Counted from the stretch's first letter, positions 42,023 to 54,666 are shown. The stretch is 64,000 nucleotides of DNA from Cichorium intybus (GCA_023525715.1 CM042016.1:80769382-80833381), one strand, 5' to 3'. Translations and numbers: made by a program. Notes: generated from the sequence alone by a model not told the origin.

Positions 42023-42793
42023 TCTGAAATGCGCAACAGTTTCTAATATCAATACTCGGGTCACTCCTATCTACCCAACTACTTGACTTTCTAGGACTTT
42101 GGTTGACTACCCTTGACTCAAGCGTGAATCCTGTGCTTTCGGTAGTACTGGCCTGGTACTACCTTCCACACCTATTCGCCCTTGTTCCAAGTTCATCAAC
42201 CATCCTCCTAAATTGTCGCACATACGCTAAAACCACTTCCTATGAATCCTGTGATCATGCACCGTGGTGCCTAATCATTGACTTATTTCTCCCTCCCACA
42301 CGTGCCTAAACGAAGTACTGCTAATGTCGTCGAGTCGCTTCACAGACGCATAGCCGTACCCAATCGGTAGTAAGATAGACGTTTGAATAACTGATCCTAC
42401 CCTAGAGTCACAACCAAACAAGGAACAGCCAGTAAGGCCAGACCAAAAATTCTCAGGCTATCTTACCCTAATTGCATATAACCTATCAGCATTCACTAAG
42501 CAACCTAACGACAGTAGCATAACATTCCAAAGCAGCACATATGGCACAACACAGTCTACAGAGTATATTATACAGGCAATTTTACATCCTAGCACAATAC
42601 ATTTTATCACATAACACAAACTTGGCATGGGTAATTGGGAATCACAAAACTTACTTGAGCTCGGCTGACGGTTCGCATCGCATCTTCTTTTACTTTAATT
42701 AACTTTCCAAAAACATTTTCTTGACAAAAATCGTTCAGTCCTAAGTTTGAGTTTGGATTCCCAATACAGTTCATCCAAATCCCTCAAACCAAG
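42023..42793 (-). other. Tekay 5' leader
   Basis: Untranslated leader between the primer-binding site and gag. No gene is seen. Confidence 0.6.
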
Positions 42794-42805
42794 GCTCTGA
42801 TACCA
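42794..42805 (-). other. Primer-binding site of Tekay
   Basis: Minus strand TGGTATCAGAGC, complementary to the initiator tRNA-Met 3' end, 3 nt from the LTR. Confidence 0.9.
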
Positions 42806-42808
42806 ATT

Positions 42809-44232
42809 TGTAACGCCCCAATTTCAAAAATTTAAACATTCATTTATTACCAAGGTTCTAATAAAATATTTATTCCAAAAGTAAAACTGTTCAACATATT
42901 ATTTAAACCAACAGCGGAAACATTTGAAAATACTGTTATAGTTCATCAAAATAAATCTCTTGAATGCGATGCGCTGCCATCACGCCTTGCCCTTCCCTTT
43001 GTCATTTGAGCTACCTGAAATGTTATAAAATCAACGGATAAGCTTAAAGCTTAGTGAGTCCACAAATTACCATACATGCCCACACATTAAACAACCCGTC
43101 CTCGAGAAAGATCCGACCCTACCCGCCATACAACAGCTACGGGCGTCCATCATACAACAGCCATGGACACGGGGAGGTTCTACCCATCATACAACAGCCA
43201 TGGGTTCTCGGTTATGGCCCAGCCCATCATACATCAGCTATGGGACAAGGCAATAGTCCAACTCGTCATACAACAGATACGAGGGGGCACGCATCAGTAC
43301 TGAGCCAAACAACAAATAATCACAGATATAGAATAAATCATATAACTGTACAAACACACAAGATGCCTAACATGCAACATCACATAGTAAGGTGATGATA
43401 CTCACCTGATTCGAAACCGCACAGATATACTTTAATATCCCCACTTAGCTCGTTTACACACCTATATCCCACATACACAACATGTCAAGCACTGACCAAA
43501 CTCCTATAGACTTGCCTAAAAGTCAGACCCAACGTTTACCACCAAACCAGTGTTAAAAACTAAACCTTAGGGTCAAACAGTCGCTCGCTGCGGCTACCAT
43601 TGCACAGTTACGGGGGTTCAGCCGAGTCCGCGCCGCTGACATAGCCAGTCCGCGTCGCGGCTCGTAACATTCCAAAATATTATTAGCACTTAACAGTACA
43701 TCAATCGGCTAGGGTTCCTTTCTACACCCTTCCTCGGATCAGAAACTACCCTAAGATCACTTCCTTATGGACATGCAAGTCCATGCATGTCCTTGGTCCA
43801 AACCCTAAGTGTTATAATTCATCTAAGGCTACAAACCAATGGGTAACACCCTATGACGAGATGAAAATGAAATATCATAAGGTAGATCCTCTTACCTTGC
43901 TTCTGGAGAACAGAGGAATGTACCCGATCGGCTACAAGCCTTTCCCCACGTTGTATCTCTTCCTTCAAACCTCCAAAGCTTTGGAACCAAAGAGTCTCTG
44001 CTGAAACCAGTCGACTCCACTCTAGAAATTTCCCAAAAACACGAACCCTAGGGCTGGGGCCCTTTATATAGGCGTTTAAAATCGAATTAGGGTTTTTTTC
44101 ACGTTAGCGGCGCACCTTGCCGCGGAACCTTTAAAGCCGCGCCGCGCGTACAAAATCATTCGCGAATCCAGATCTCTCCCGAGCCGCGCCGCGGATCTGT
44201 CCTGGCCGCGCCTCGGCGGAACGGGTCTTACA
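42809..44232 (-). repeat. 5' LTR of Tekay
   Basis: 1424 bp. TATA box near 44058-44069 on the minus strand, so U3 is only about 170 bp and the transcribed R-U5 part is long. The hairpin array is at 43122-43283. Confidence 0.95.
43122..43283 (-). repeat. Five-hairpin array in Tekay 5' LTR
   Basis: Same five units as in the other LTR. Units 4 and 5 differ from the left copy only in loop bases (CATACATCAGCT, CATACAACAGAT), and all arms are unchanged. It lies in the transcribed leader, about 0.8 kb after the TATA box. Confidence 0.85.
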
Positions 44233-44237
44233 GAAGG

Positions 44238-44721
44238 TGGGATCGATGACTCCTCTTCTGTATCTTGATGATACTAGAAAAGTTGATAATGTTTCATACC
44301 AAGCTCGGGGTGATTGTTTTAGACCGTATACTGCCTTATTCAGACGATACACATGGTTGGGTCGTGATAAATCTTCGAAACCTGGAGGTTGTTGAAGGTA
44401 GACTGTTTCTTGAAGATCACCCTGAAGAAATGCACTTTTTACATCCATTTGATGTACAATAATATTTTTATGTGCAGCGTAGGCTAGAAAGATCCTAATG
44501 GCTTCTAGTCTAGCTACTGGTGCATACGTTTCATCATAGTCAAGTCCTTCGATCTGACTATATCCTTTTGCCACTAATCTGGCTTTGTTTCTGACTACAG
44601 TGCCCATGTCATCAAGTTTGTTTCGGAAGACCCATCTAGTACCTATGACTCTGTGATTGGAGGGTCTCGGAACAAGATCCCAGACGTTGTTTCTTTTGAA
44701 TTCTGATAGTTCTTCTTGCAT
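44238..44721 (-). pseudogene. Sirevirus B RT, 5' part (split by Tekay)
   Basis: It encodes ELSEFKRNNVWDLVPRPSNH, TRWVFRNKLDDMGTVVRNKA, YAPVARLEAIRIFLAYAAHK, HQMDVKSAFLQGDLQETVY and AVYGLKQSPRAWYETLSTFL, the copia RT fingers and palm with the first catalytic Asp (MDVKSAF). It breaks at the GAAGG target site and continues at 29608. Confidence 0.93.
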
Positions 44722-45507
44722 GGCTTTGATCCAATCGTCGTCGTCTAGAGCGTCTAGGACTGTCTTTGGTTCAACTTTGCTGATGTATGCGGCATAGTGG
44801 CATTTTTCCTGAATTGATTTCTTTGACCTTGTTTGAACCTTGGATGAGGGATCTCCGATGATTTGGTTCGGAGGATGACTCCGAGTCTATTTATGTAAGC
44901 GTGGAAGGAGGTCTAGATCAGAAATAGGAGGGGAGATATCTTGAATGAAGTGGGTGTCTTCAGGAGAGGTGTTTTGAATTTGTGATTCTTCAGCTGATGT
45001 ATTTTCATCGGCTTCAAAGATAAAGACCGGTGAATTGTTAATCGTAGCGTCAAAGGAGTGGGTTATGACATCTTCTGAGGGTTGATGGTCACTCTCGGAT
45101 TGAGGTATTCCATCTATATGTGTAGGGAGTCTAGACTCCCCCTCAGAGGTTGCTGGGATTGAGGGTTCCTTCTGAGTCTGATGATTCGGAGAAGGGAGCA
45201 GAGGCTCCCCCTCAATTGTTGGAGTGTTGATCGGACGGTCTGTCTGAATGTCGGATGGAATAGGTTCTGATGAATTTGAGGGTCCTGATGCTGATATGAG
45301 TTGCTGAATAGCATCTGGAGAGTGAATAACTTCGGCTTCTTTTGCAGTTTCTGGTTGGTCAAAGAGCATGTCACACTCAATTTCGACTGTATGAATGGGT
45401 CGATGTCCTATAGGAATATCATTCTCCATTACATATAGAATATCTTGATTCTTCTTTCTCCATTGATACTGATCATCGTATTCTATGTCGAAGCTTTCTT
45501 CAATGAC
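44722..45507 (-). pseudogene. Sirevirus B integrase-RT linker
   Basis: A 180-codon open piece (44887-45429) is acidic and Ser/Pro-rich (TPTIEGEPLLPSPNHQTQKE), as in the variable region between copia integrase and RT. A stop at 44887 separates it from RT. Confidence 0.7.
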
Positions 45508-46472
45508 TCATGTTCTCTTATTTAGAACACGATAGGCTACTGATCTTGGGGAGTATCCCATGAAGGTTGCTTCATCACTTTTGGGTGCAAATTTTCCTAG
45601 ATGATCTTTGTTATTTTTAATGAAGCATCTGCAGCCAAAGATGTGAAGAAATTTGACATTGGGTTTTCTCCCTTTTAAGATTTCGTAGGGAGTCTTCTGT
45701 AATCGTTTGTTGATGATGGATCGATTCTGAACATAACATGCTGTTGCGATTGATTCAGCCCAGAATGTTAGAGGAAGATTTGCAAAAGTCAGCATTGATC
45801 GAGCTGCTTCCACTAACGTTCTGTTTCTTCTCTTTACGAAACCATTTTGTTGAGGTGTATAACTGTATATGGTGCTGAGAAGTTGTGCTCTATTCCTTTT
45901 GAAGCTATAAATTCTTCAATTTGCTTGTTGTTGAACTCAATGCCATTATCACTTCGAATTCTTCTTACTGGTAGTTGAATTTTGAGTTCAATTTATGTGA
46001 TGAAGTTCTTGAGTTCTGGGAAGGTGTCTGATTTTAATTTTAAGAAAAATACCCAGGTGAATCGGGAGAAGTCATCCACGATAACTAGGAAATATTTCTT
46101 GTGATTCAGACTGGCAACAGTTGATGGACCACAGAGATCCATGTGGAGAAGTTCTAATGGATGAGTAATACTTGAGTCGGTGATTGATTTGTGAGGTTTC
46201 TTCTTTTGCTTGCCTAATGCGCATGTTGCACATAAGTTTTCGTTGTCAAACCTCAGAAGCGGCATTCCTCTGTCCATTTCTCCTGTTACCAACTGATTCA
46301 TGTATTGGAAGCTAAGATGAGCTAGTTTCTGATGCCATAACCAACTGATTTCGGAGTGTGCTTTTGACAATAGGCAGAGTCTTGGTTTTCCGATAAACAT
46401 AGAGATGTCTAATGGAAACATGTTGAGTTGTCTTGGAGATTTTATTAGACATCTGTCTCTGTTAAACGTCAT
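45508..46472 (-). pseudogene. Sirevirus B integrase
   Basis: Zinc finger LWHQKLAHLSFQYMNQLVTG with ENLCATCALGKQKK; core LLHMDLCGPSTVASLNHKKY and VIVDDFSRFTWVFFLKLKSD; C-terminal WAESIATACYVQNRSIINKR and NVKFLHIFGCRCFIKNNKDH. Stops and frameshifts break it at 45840-45993. The catalytic Glu of QQNGFVERRN is Lys here (NGFVKRRNR), and TATAC is duplicated just before it. Zinc finger and both Asp positions survive. Confidence 0.88.
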
Positions 46473-46578
46473 GATGTAACTGAATTCATTGTCTAATTCA
46501 ACTAGCTCGTAGACTGGTACTGACCAGTTGACCTACACTTATGAGATTGTGTTTAAGTCCGAGAACATAAGCAACCTT

Positions 46579-46803
46579 TTAAATGGTGAAGTTTCCGTTT
46601 GTAAGTACACCATAGCCTTTGATGACGCCGTTTGCGTCGTTTCCGAATGTGACGTATCCTCCAAAGCTGACTTCTCTGTAATCTCTTAGAAACTCCAATC
46701 TTCCGGTCATGTGCATTGAGCAGGCATTATCTATTAGCCATTCGTCATCCTGCTCTTCAGTACTAAGTGCCTGAAAGATTAGACAGTTAGTTTGGGTACC
46801 CAA
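46579..46803 (-). pseudogene. Sirevirus B protease
   Basis: DDEWLIDNACSMHMTGRLEF holds the copia protease site, but the usual DSG triad is DNA (Asp kept, Ser and Gly changed). FGNDANGVIKGYGVLTNGNF follows. A stop and frame change precede integrase. Confidence 0.85.
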
Positions 46804-47056
46804 ACTTGTTTGGTCCCATTTGTTTTTATGGACATGGAAGATTTATTTTTGATAATTGATTTGATGGGATTTTCAATTTCAGGAGATAGGTTTGATTCAA
46901 AAGTGAGTGTTTTTACGATCCATTTTTGAACAAATCTTTTTGGGAGTTTTGGAGAGTAGTTTTTCGTTGAATACCTAGGGTTTTTTAAATCCGTGACACT
47001 GATTGTTTTAGAATGATGTTTGCAACAATGACAACAAGTATTATTTTGTTGGCGCT

Positions 47057-47557
47057 TTAAGATTTTCGGAGTGGATTCAGAATGATTGTAGTTCTGAACC
47101 TTGGTTCCGATAGCTTTTGGAGTTTGTTTGTTGCTTCTGATGATACTTGAAAATGACTTAGAGAACTCATTTGCAGGTTTCTTAGAGGTTGTGAGATTAT
47201 TTTTGTAATTTTCGAATTTCTCGTTAATTTTGGAAATTCTGAGTTGTAATCGGAGTTTCTGATATTTTGAAGTTGCTGAATGGGTTTGATATTTGGAGTC
47301 GGAAGTAATCCCTTGTGGATATACTTTCGTGGTGTGGAAGAAGTTGATCTCTGAGTATGACTTGGAGTGACAATAGTTGAATTAGCTTCTGATTGTTTCT
47401 GAGTGTAGAAGCATTTTTTCTGTTCAAATCTTACGTGAGATCGAGGAGATCGGAGATCTTTTCTGTTTAGGATTGGTTTTATTCCTTGTTTGGTTAGATT
47501 CTTTCCTTTTCTTTTTTGAAAACATTTCTCTTGGGGAAAAGTCAGATAAAGAATCAT
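47057..47557 (-). pseudogene. Sirevirus B gag C-terminal tail
   Basis: Basic, low-complexity continuation of gag in a shifted frame (QEKCFQKRKGKNLTKQGIKP). It overlaps the end of the preceding frame at 47424-47557, so a frameshift lies in the overlap. Confidence 0.55.
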
Positions 47558-50225
47558 TCAAGGAGCTTGTCCCTTCATGATTGACTTTAAGTTTTTTGAT
47601 CGAAATTCTAATAGGATTGTTTGAAAAACTCTGTTGTGATTTATCTTCATACGACTTTGTGTCAGAACTCGAAGGTTCTGAAGTCGTATTGGACATATTA
47701 GCATTATTAGGATTTCTGATTATAATTTTGTTGAAATCATTTTTAATGATGATGCTGCTTGGGGACTTCTCCATTTCAATTTTCTCATCAACCTTCTCTT
47801 TATTTGAATTTTCCAAGTTCTTAGAGTCTAGAATGCATTCTTCAGTAACACAGTTACTTTGTTGGTTTTTTATTAAAGAGTGTTGCTGAGAACTTGACGG
47901 TGGATAGTTTGTGACCGTGGCCATATGTCTAGGCATGAATGGGACTGAAGCTGTAGACAATTTGCTGATTTCGGCAGTGTCTGCTTCTGAGAAATATGAG
48001 AAGGGTATGTTAACTCCTATTTTTGACTCAGAAATGGCATTTTCTGATTCATTGGTAGGAATTTTAGAAAGGTTCTTGGTTGTTTCCTCATCGTGTTTAT
48101 CATCATATTCATTTGAAGGGTACTGAAAGAATGGACCTTTTCTGTTGTAAATAGGGTAGTTTTTATTTGTGGTTTTTCTTGCCCATCCCCAATTGAAAGA
48201 GTTTTCTGAAGAGTTAGTATTAGCAGGAGATTTGAAAACTTCAGTTGCATGATACAACTGATCTACTAATTGGTTTAATCTTACATTATCACTTCGGGCT
48301 AAATCTCTTTGTGATGTCAAAAGCTGATTTGAATTTTCTAACGAAGTTCTAGAAGTCTGTTCGATCTTCAAATCAGCAGTAGGTTTATCACAAAATAGCT
48401 TTTTATCTTCAAGCCTATTCTTCAACTTTAACACCTCGTCATACCCATCATCCCTTTCTTCCAAAACCCGCTGGTATGCAGCTAAGGCATCTGCACAGGT
48501 GTTAGATATTTTTTCTAGAGCAAGTTCTAGATTATTAGACTGAATTTGATGTGTATGAAGCATGTTACGTACCTGTTCGATGATACTTACACCTTTGCTT
48601 GTCTTGTGGTTGACCATGAAGGCGTAGTTCTTCGGCATGTAGGAAGATGACGATTCAGCGGTGTTTTCAAGATGTTTGGAGCTTGCCAACCCTAGGATTT
48701 GATTTGCCTGCACCATCATGCATTCTCCAAATCCTTTTCCTCGTTTTCGCTTGTTTTCAAACTGCTCATCATCATCTCCTGAGGACCAGATCTCGACGTT
48801 TCCTGATGCTACAAATGCTTTGACTTTTTCTTCTTCTTTTGCTTTCGGATAATTCCTTGGTGCTCTACAGTCAGCAGCATAGTGCCATAGGCCTCCGTAG
48901 TTATCGCATTTGATTACTTCTGATTCTTTCTTCTCAGAAGTTGGGGCTTGATTGGTGCTGTCTGCTGGAGCTGTCTTTGGTTTTTCTTGTTGTTGATTTA
49001 TTGGTTTCTGATAGTAATGATTCTGACCAGATTGTTGATGCCCTTTCTGATAATTGCTTCTGGGTTGATAGTCAGAATTTTGGTTTGAAGGACGGTAGTT
49101 CTTTTTTGTGCCAAAGTGTGATGGTATTCTGTTGAACTTCTGACTGATCATAGCAATCTCATGTTGATAAGCTGCTTCTTCTACTTCATCGTATTCTGAG
49201 TAGTATGATTCAGTAGTTTGTACTGGTGCTGTAAGTGCAAGGGTTGGAGACTTTGATTGAATAGATGGTTGCGAGATTTGAGATGATTGGTATTGAACCG
49301 ATGGGTTTTGATAGTTTGAAGGGTAGGAGATTTGAGGCTGAGAAGGGTGATATGAAGGTATAGGATTTGGTTGCTGAGGTTGTGGCAAGTTTTGATTCGG
49401 AGCAAGCTATGGTGGAGGAATGTTCTGGTTGGTTTGTTGCTGAGATGCTTGCTGATATTGTACCAGTTGCTGAGGGTTGTTGCCCATCGTTGGATAGTTA
49501 TGTCCAGCAACTAAAGCCAGAGGTCCACCAAGTTGTTGCTGTTGTTGATTGCTTTTTATGTCATTCTCTTGTCCAATAAGATTGTTGTACAGTCGGTACA
49601 TATTGAAAGTTTTCAACTTTCCTGAATCTTGGAGTATCATTTTGACGAGCATCCAGTCTTTTCCAAGTCCCTCAAGAAATCGATGGTTGATTTCCTGATT
49701 GGTTCTTTCTGCTCCTGAACTTAGAAGTCTTGTCACAATTATGGAGAACCGGGTGAACGCCTGTCTCAGTGATTCTCCGGGAAATGCTGAGAAGTGGGTG
49801 TATTCTGAGAGACTTGAAACCAGCTTTTGATCTTTTGCTTCTTCTGTTCCTAAGAACATATTTTGCAAGAGAACCCAGATCTGTTGAGCTGTTGTACAGT
49901 TTTGTATGAGATCAAAGAGTTCTGGAGGAATTCCACACTGGATTTCGGTGAAAGCGATTTGGTCGTTATCCATTTTCTCTATATCCAAGGGAGTTAGCCT
50001 TGGATGAGAAGTACCACCTAGAGCTTCTTCTGCAGTGTCTGGTCTAGGGGTGTATGTTGGAAGATGTGGTCCTTCTTCGACTAAACGCCAAATATCTTTC
50101 CCTTTGGTTTTGAGATAGTTGCGCATACGAGATGCCCAGCCATTATACTCAGTAGGAATGAGTATAGGAGCTCGATTGGAGCCTCCAACGCTATTGGCAA
50201 CATTCAGAGAGTAGTTCATCTGCAT
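47424..50225 (-). pseudogene. Sirevirus B gag
   Basis: One frame of about 930 codons from the ATG at 50225 with a single in-frame TAG at 49407. Residues 1-200 are the copia gag core (ILIPTEYNGWASRMRNYLKT, NHRFLEGLGKDWMLVKMIL). A Gln/Pro/Ser-rich stretch follows, then a zinc knuckle degraded from CX2C to CDNYGGLWHYAADC (second Cys lost) and a long coiled coil (48.55-48.25 kb; ALEKISNTCADALAAYQRVL). Large gag with coiled coil fits Sireviruses. Gag forms the particle and packages the RNA. Confidence 0.85.
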
Positions 50226-50369
50226 GATGGAAAAGAATTTCGAGAGAGAGAGATTAAGATTTTTTGTGAGCTATAATAGCATGCAATGATCCACAGAGGA
50301 TTCTAAGGTTGTTGCTACAGCCAGGGTCTTGAGCAAACAGGCACTTAGAATCTTATGAATAGCTATTCA
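50226..50369 (-). other. Sirevirus B leader
   Basis: Short untranslated leader between the primer-binding site and gag. Confidence 0.6.
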
Positions 50370-50382
50370 GGCTCTGATACTA
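50370..50382 (-). other. Primer-binding site of Sirevirus B
   Basis: Minus strand TAGTATCAGAGCC, one base from the initiator tRNA-Met complement TGGTATCAGAGCC, 2 nt from the LTR. Confidence 0.85.
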
Positions 50383-50384
50383 AT

Positions 50385-51456
50385 TGTTGTCGCCAATTAT
50401 TCTAAGTAAATGCGGAAATGAAGATTGCGGAAAGTAAAGGTCCGAAACTGAAAGTTTTGGAGGGACAAGTCCTGAGACTTGAGATGGACAAGTCCGAAGA
50501 CTTGATGTGGTTGCGGAATTATAATGAAGTGATACTTAGAATAGATCTTAATAACTCAACAATAAATAATATGGATTAACAGTTGTATAACTTGGAAAGT
50601 AAGGACTACAATTTAAGAGTGCTAGAAAGAGGGTTAGAAGGATAAGGACAATAAGAAATACAGATGATAACACAAGAGTTGATGGAATGAGAGATTGTAT
50701 TGATAAGTAGAAGTGTTACATAAAGTCTCTCAAAACCATGAGGACTGAAGATGAACTTGGTCTCTCTTTTATAGACTAAGGGAGGACCTTCGGATAATAA
50801 CCTATGGACTGAAGAGGAGACAACACGTCTCTCTTCAGTCAGATAAGAAGGGGTGAATCTAATATAATAATACAATGTCAGACTAGGGTGGCTTGTCTAT
50901 AATTTAATAATACTCTAAAGTACAATAGACATGCTTCTAAAGGGTCACGCCTGATCTAGTCTAATCATATCCTATAAGTTGAAGTGCTTATCCCTTGCCT
51001 TATCTTCTAGATGTTCTTTGGTCTTCAGTCTTCTTTGTTGAATGTTTAAGTGTGATGTTTCCTTAGATTTGTTGATATTGATAGTCCGAAATCCTGAGTG
51101 GATTTTGGAGTCCTGGCTGGTTTAATCAGAGTGTCTTGGGAAATATGGTGGTGAATGTCTTGATCTTCTGAGTTAGTTCGGAATGTGATCTTCCGAACTC
51201 TTTCTTCTGGGTGTGGTACTTTCTGATTCTGAGTTTCTTTGAAGGTCCGAAATTCAATACTGAATTTCGGATAGTTACAATATTATCGGAACACAACTTA
51301 TTCGAGATATAAGTTGACAACATACACATGATATAAGTATTTGTTTAAAACATTCATACAAAAGTAAATTCATTCCATCAAAATAAGAAGTTTGATAATA
51401 CAATCCTAAAATATCAAACTACGAGTTGGTTAACAATTTGACTATCAGTACTAACA
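50385..51456 (-). repeat. 5' LTR of Sirevirus B
   Basis: 1072 bp. It contains the perfect inverted repeat TCCGAAATTCA/TGAATTTCGGA (51246-51271), which is missing from the other LTR, and a CpG-to-TpG change in the TCCGAAACT dyad near 50451-50471. Confidence 0.93.
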
Positions 51457-51626
51457 GCTTGTATTACATGAATATATATACTATTCTAATTTATGAAATA
51501 AGAATACCGACGGCAAAATCCAAAAGGTGGAAGAAATTATCAAAAATATGATAAGAAAATATGTACAACAAACCATGAAAATAATATATACAAAAGTTTA
51601 TGTTATACATTTAGATCCAAGAGAAA

Positions 51627-51752
51627 AAAATGATTCTATTTCAATTTATTTGAAATAAGAACATACATAAAATGATTCTATTTCAATTTATTTGAAATAA
51701 GAACATACATTTTTAACATATTGTAACAAATAAATTGAAATAGAATCATTTT
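51627..51752. repeat. 42-bp tandem repeat with inverted third copy
   Basis: Two identical 42-bp units (51627-51668, 51669-51710) starting AAAATGATTCTATTTCAATT. AAATAAATTGAAATAGAATC at 51728-51747 is the reverse complement of the unit's front part. Confidence 0.85.
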
Positions 51753-53622
51753 TGTTGTTATATTATTAACAAAACACTTATTATAATATATATACAAAAG
51801 TCATGAAACAAAATATAACATTAAACAACTACAACCCAAAAGTCTTTTTAGTGATATGAGTGAAAAGTTATTAACAAAATCATGTTAATTATTTGTAATA
51901 TCCTATTTATTTTAGTTGTTTATTAGATTTCTATTAATATTGGAACTCTTAAAATTCCTAGTGATAGTTATATAACATTAAACAACTACAACCCAAAAGT
52001 GTTTTTAGTTATGACACATAATTCATATTAATTAGAATCATTAAATATGATTGACATGAAAAGCTTCAATGTAATAAAATTACTTAGTTGCATTAAAGTT
52101 TAATTTAAATACTATAACTCTTCAAATTCCATGCAATAGTTTTATATTTAAGTAATTTATTTTAATTGAAATATCTAAATTGTGACGCTCTTTCTTTTTT
52201 AAACGATTTATTTTATAGGTTAGAATTACAAAATAAATTTAATAAAGATGTATACATTCTAACTTTCTAAAATTATATGAAATGCGATTGAAAAAAATCT
52301 CATACATATAGTTGCGTTTAACAATTTATTTAAGTATTTTAAATTTGATATCATTAAAATATATTATTATATAAATCGTGCAAAAAACAAAATTCAATAA
52401 AAATAGTAAATATATTTACTTCGTTATTGTTTTATTAAAAATAATTACTTGTTATTCTAAAGTTCAAATTCGAGTGAGAAATTAACAAAGTGGGACAAAC
52501 ACATTGAATGTTAAGAATAATTAACTAATTTTTTCTTATATTTAGTTTCATTTAATCTTCTTTGGTTGAATTTAAAATAGTAATTCTCAATAGTAATCTC
52601 ATGATAACCATGCCAGATGCACAAACGCTTAGAAGGTCCAATATTTAGATTTGGTTTACTTTTTTTATTTAACATATTTTTTCTCAAATATATTAATATT
52701 TGGATGGTTTTAGTAGAAAATTACATAATCCTTTTAGTATTTAGTATGACAATGAAATCAGAAAAAAAAAAAAAACTCCAAACCAATTATTGACTTTAAA
52801 CTAAAAAGTAAATTGAAAAGTGGAATAGATACCACAAATTTTCAAATCGTTGATTCTTCTACAATAACATGCGAAATACTTAAATTTCAATCGCAAATCT
52901 TGCCTAAAATCATTTCAACAATGTGCGGTTAATTCATTTAGTGGGTCAAAAAATTAGAGTGTTCTATCATGTATTGCTAAAAAACAATACGAAGAAAATT
53001 TCTTAGTTTATCGTCTATTTATAAAAACACAATATCAACAAAGTTTTAATACAAAACATCACTGTAGTTTACACCAAACATATAATTGTGTCCTTTAAAT
53101 GTTTGATAGAATTGAAGATCGTATCCCATTACGTATTTCATGATAAGTTTTTCTCTTACACATCATATATGACTATAAACTCCAACATTGTGGCCCACTC
53201 TACATAAAAGTTATATAGATATAGATTTGGAAACATAAGAAAAGAAAATGATACTAACTAACCATGGAAAATAAGATTCTTATTCATGTTTAAAATACTC
53301 AAATTCTCTAAGCATACTAACTTGCTTTCTTTCATCAACGCAGATTCCTCAAAAGTGGCCGTAGGAGATTCGTAGAGGCGCATCACCATGTTTAAAACCA
53401 TTGGAACTTGATATACCCAATGAAGATCATCATTGAACTTTTCGTTTTACAAATAAGATGACTACAACCTTGTACTAAACTTCCACACATTCTACAAAAA
53501 TAAATTGGAAAGAGAAAAAAGAATCAAGAGAAACCAAGCATGAGAAATGATGTCTTAAGAGTAACCAAGCATGAAAATTGAAGTTCTTATATAGCCAAAA
53601 CATCAAAGACATTAAATAGTAT

Positions 53623-53710
53623 AAGTTGAAAAGTCTTTGGGGTTTCAAATCAATATGGTGCAAGTATTTGAGTTATCTTGATCCATATTCATGAATGGTC
53701 TCTATTATAA
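53623..53710. repeat. Dispersed AT-rich block, copy 4
   Basis: AGTTGAAAAGT, GGTTTCAAATCAATATGGT, then CTCTATTATA; see copies at 17531, 17982 and 19202. Confidence 0.6.
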
Positions 53711-53713
53711 GAG

Positions 53714-54303
<590 letters not shown>

Positions 54304-54662
54304 AGCGATCGGGTGATGACTCTTTTTAAAGTGAGGACTGGTGAGGATACCTTAAATAATTGAAAAAAAATAAAAAAAATATAAATAATAAAATGGATCA
54401 TAGTACTATATTGGAGAAAAAAAATTCGAAAAAAAACTTTTGGATCATTATTTTTTTATAATAAAACAATGATCCACAAAATAAATTTTTTTGTGGATCA
54501 TTACTGTTTCTCAATAATCCAAATTTTTTGTCCAATTTTTTTTTATAATGATATAGTACTATTCTTGATTTTATGATTTGTATTTTTTTTTATATATTTT
54601 TTCGATTTTTTTAAGGTGTCCTTACGAGTTCTCACCGAAAAAAGAGTTATCACCGGAACGGG

Positions 54663-54666
<4 letters not shown>
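54304..54666. mobile_element. Fold-back element 2 (same family as 1)
   Basis: Starts AGCGATCGGG and ends GGGACCC like element 1, with the same GTGAGGACTGGTGAGGATAC arm and about 65 bp more internal sequence. Confidence 0.8.

Larger units (their letters stand above)
29614..44232 (-). mobile_element. Tekay/Del-like chromovirus (Ty3/gypsy)
   Basis: LTRs 29614-31065 and 42809-44232 (TGTAA...TTACA), perfect 5-bp target duplication GAAGG, tRNA-iMet primer-binding site and polypurine tract. Pol order is protease, RT, RNase H, integrase, chromodomain, which is the chromovirus order. It interrupts the RT of Sirevirus B and is itself interrupted in gag by Athila-1. LTRs differ by only a few percent plus a 28-bp indel, so it is younger than Sirevirus B. 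Confidence 0.95.
20596..51456 (-). mobile_element. Sirevirus B: complete but decayed Sirevirus-type retrotransposon
   Basis: LTRs at 20596-21608 and 50385-51456 start TGTTGTCGCC and end CTAACA. Target copies are GTTTG and GCTTG (one mismatch). A primer-binding site and polypurine tract are present. Without the nested Tekay (29614-44232) the element is about 16.2 kb. Minus-strand order is gag, protease, integrase, RT, RNase H, antisense Agenet-like pair, ORF3. The first 330 bp of the LTRs differ by roughly 5% by eye. Confidence 0.92.

Noticed and set aside
49407..49409. In-frame TAG in Sirevirus B gag as programmed readthrough
   Set aside because: The context TAG CTT does not match the CARYYA readthrough context, the stop falls inside gag rather than at a gene border, and other stops show general decay.
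53262..53445. Minus-strand 60-codon open segment as a host exon
   Set aside because: No recognisable family, no start codon at its border and no convincing splice sites; kept only as a remark in the flank entry.
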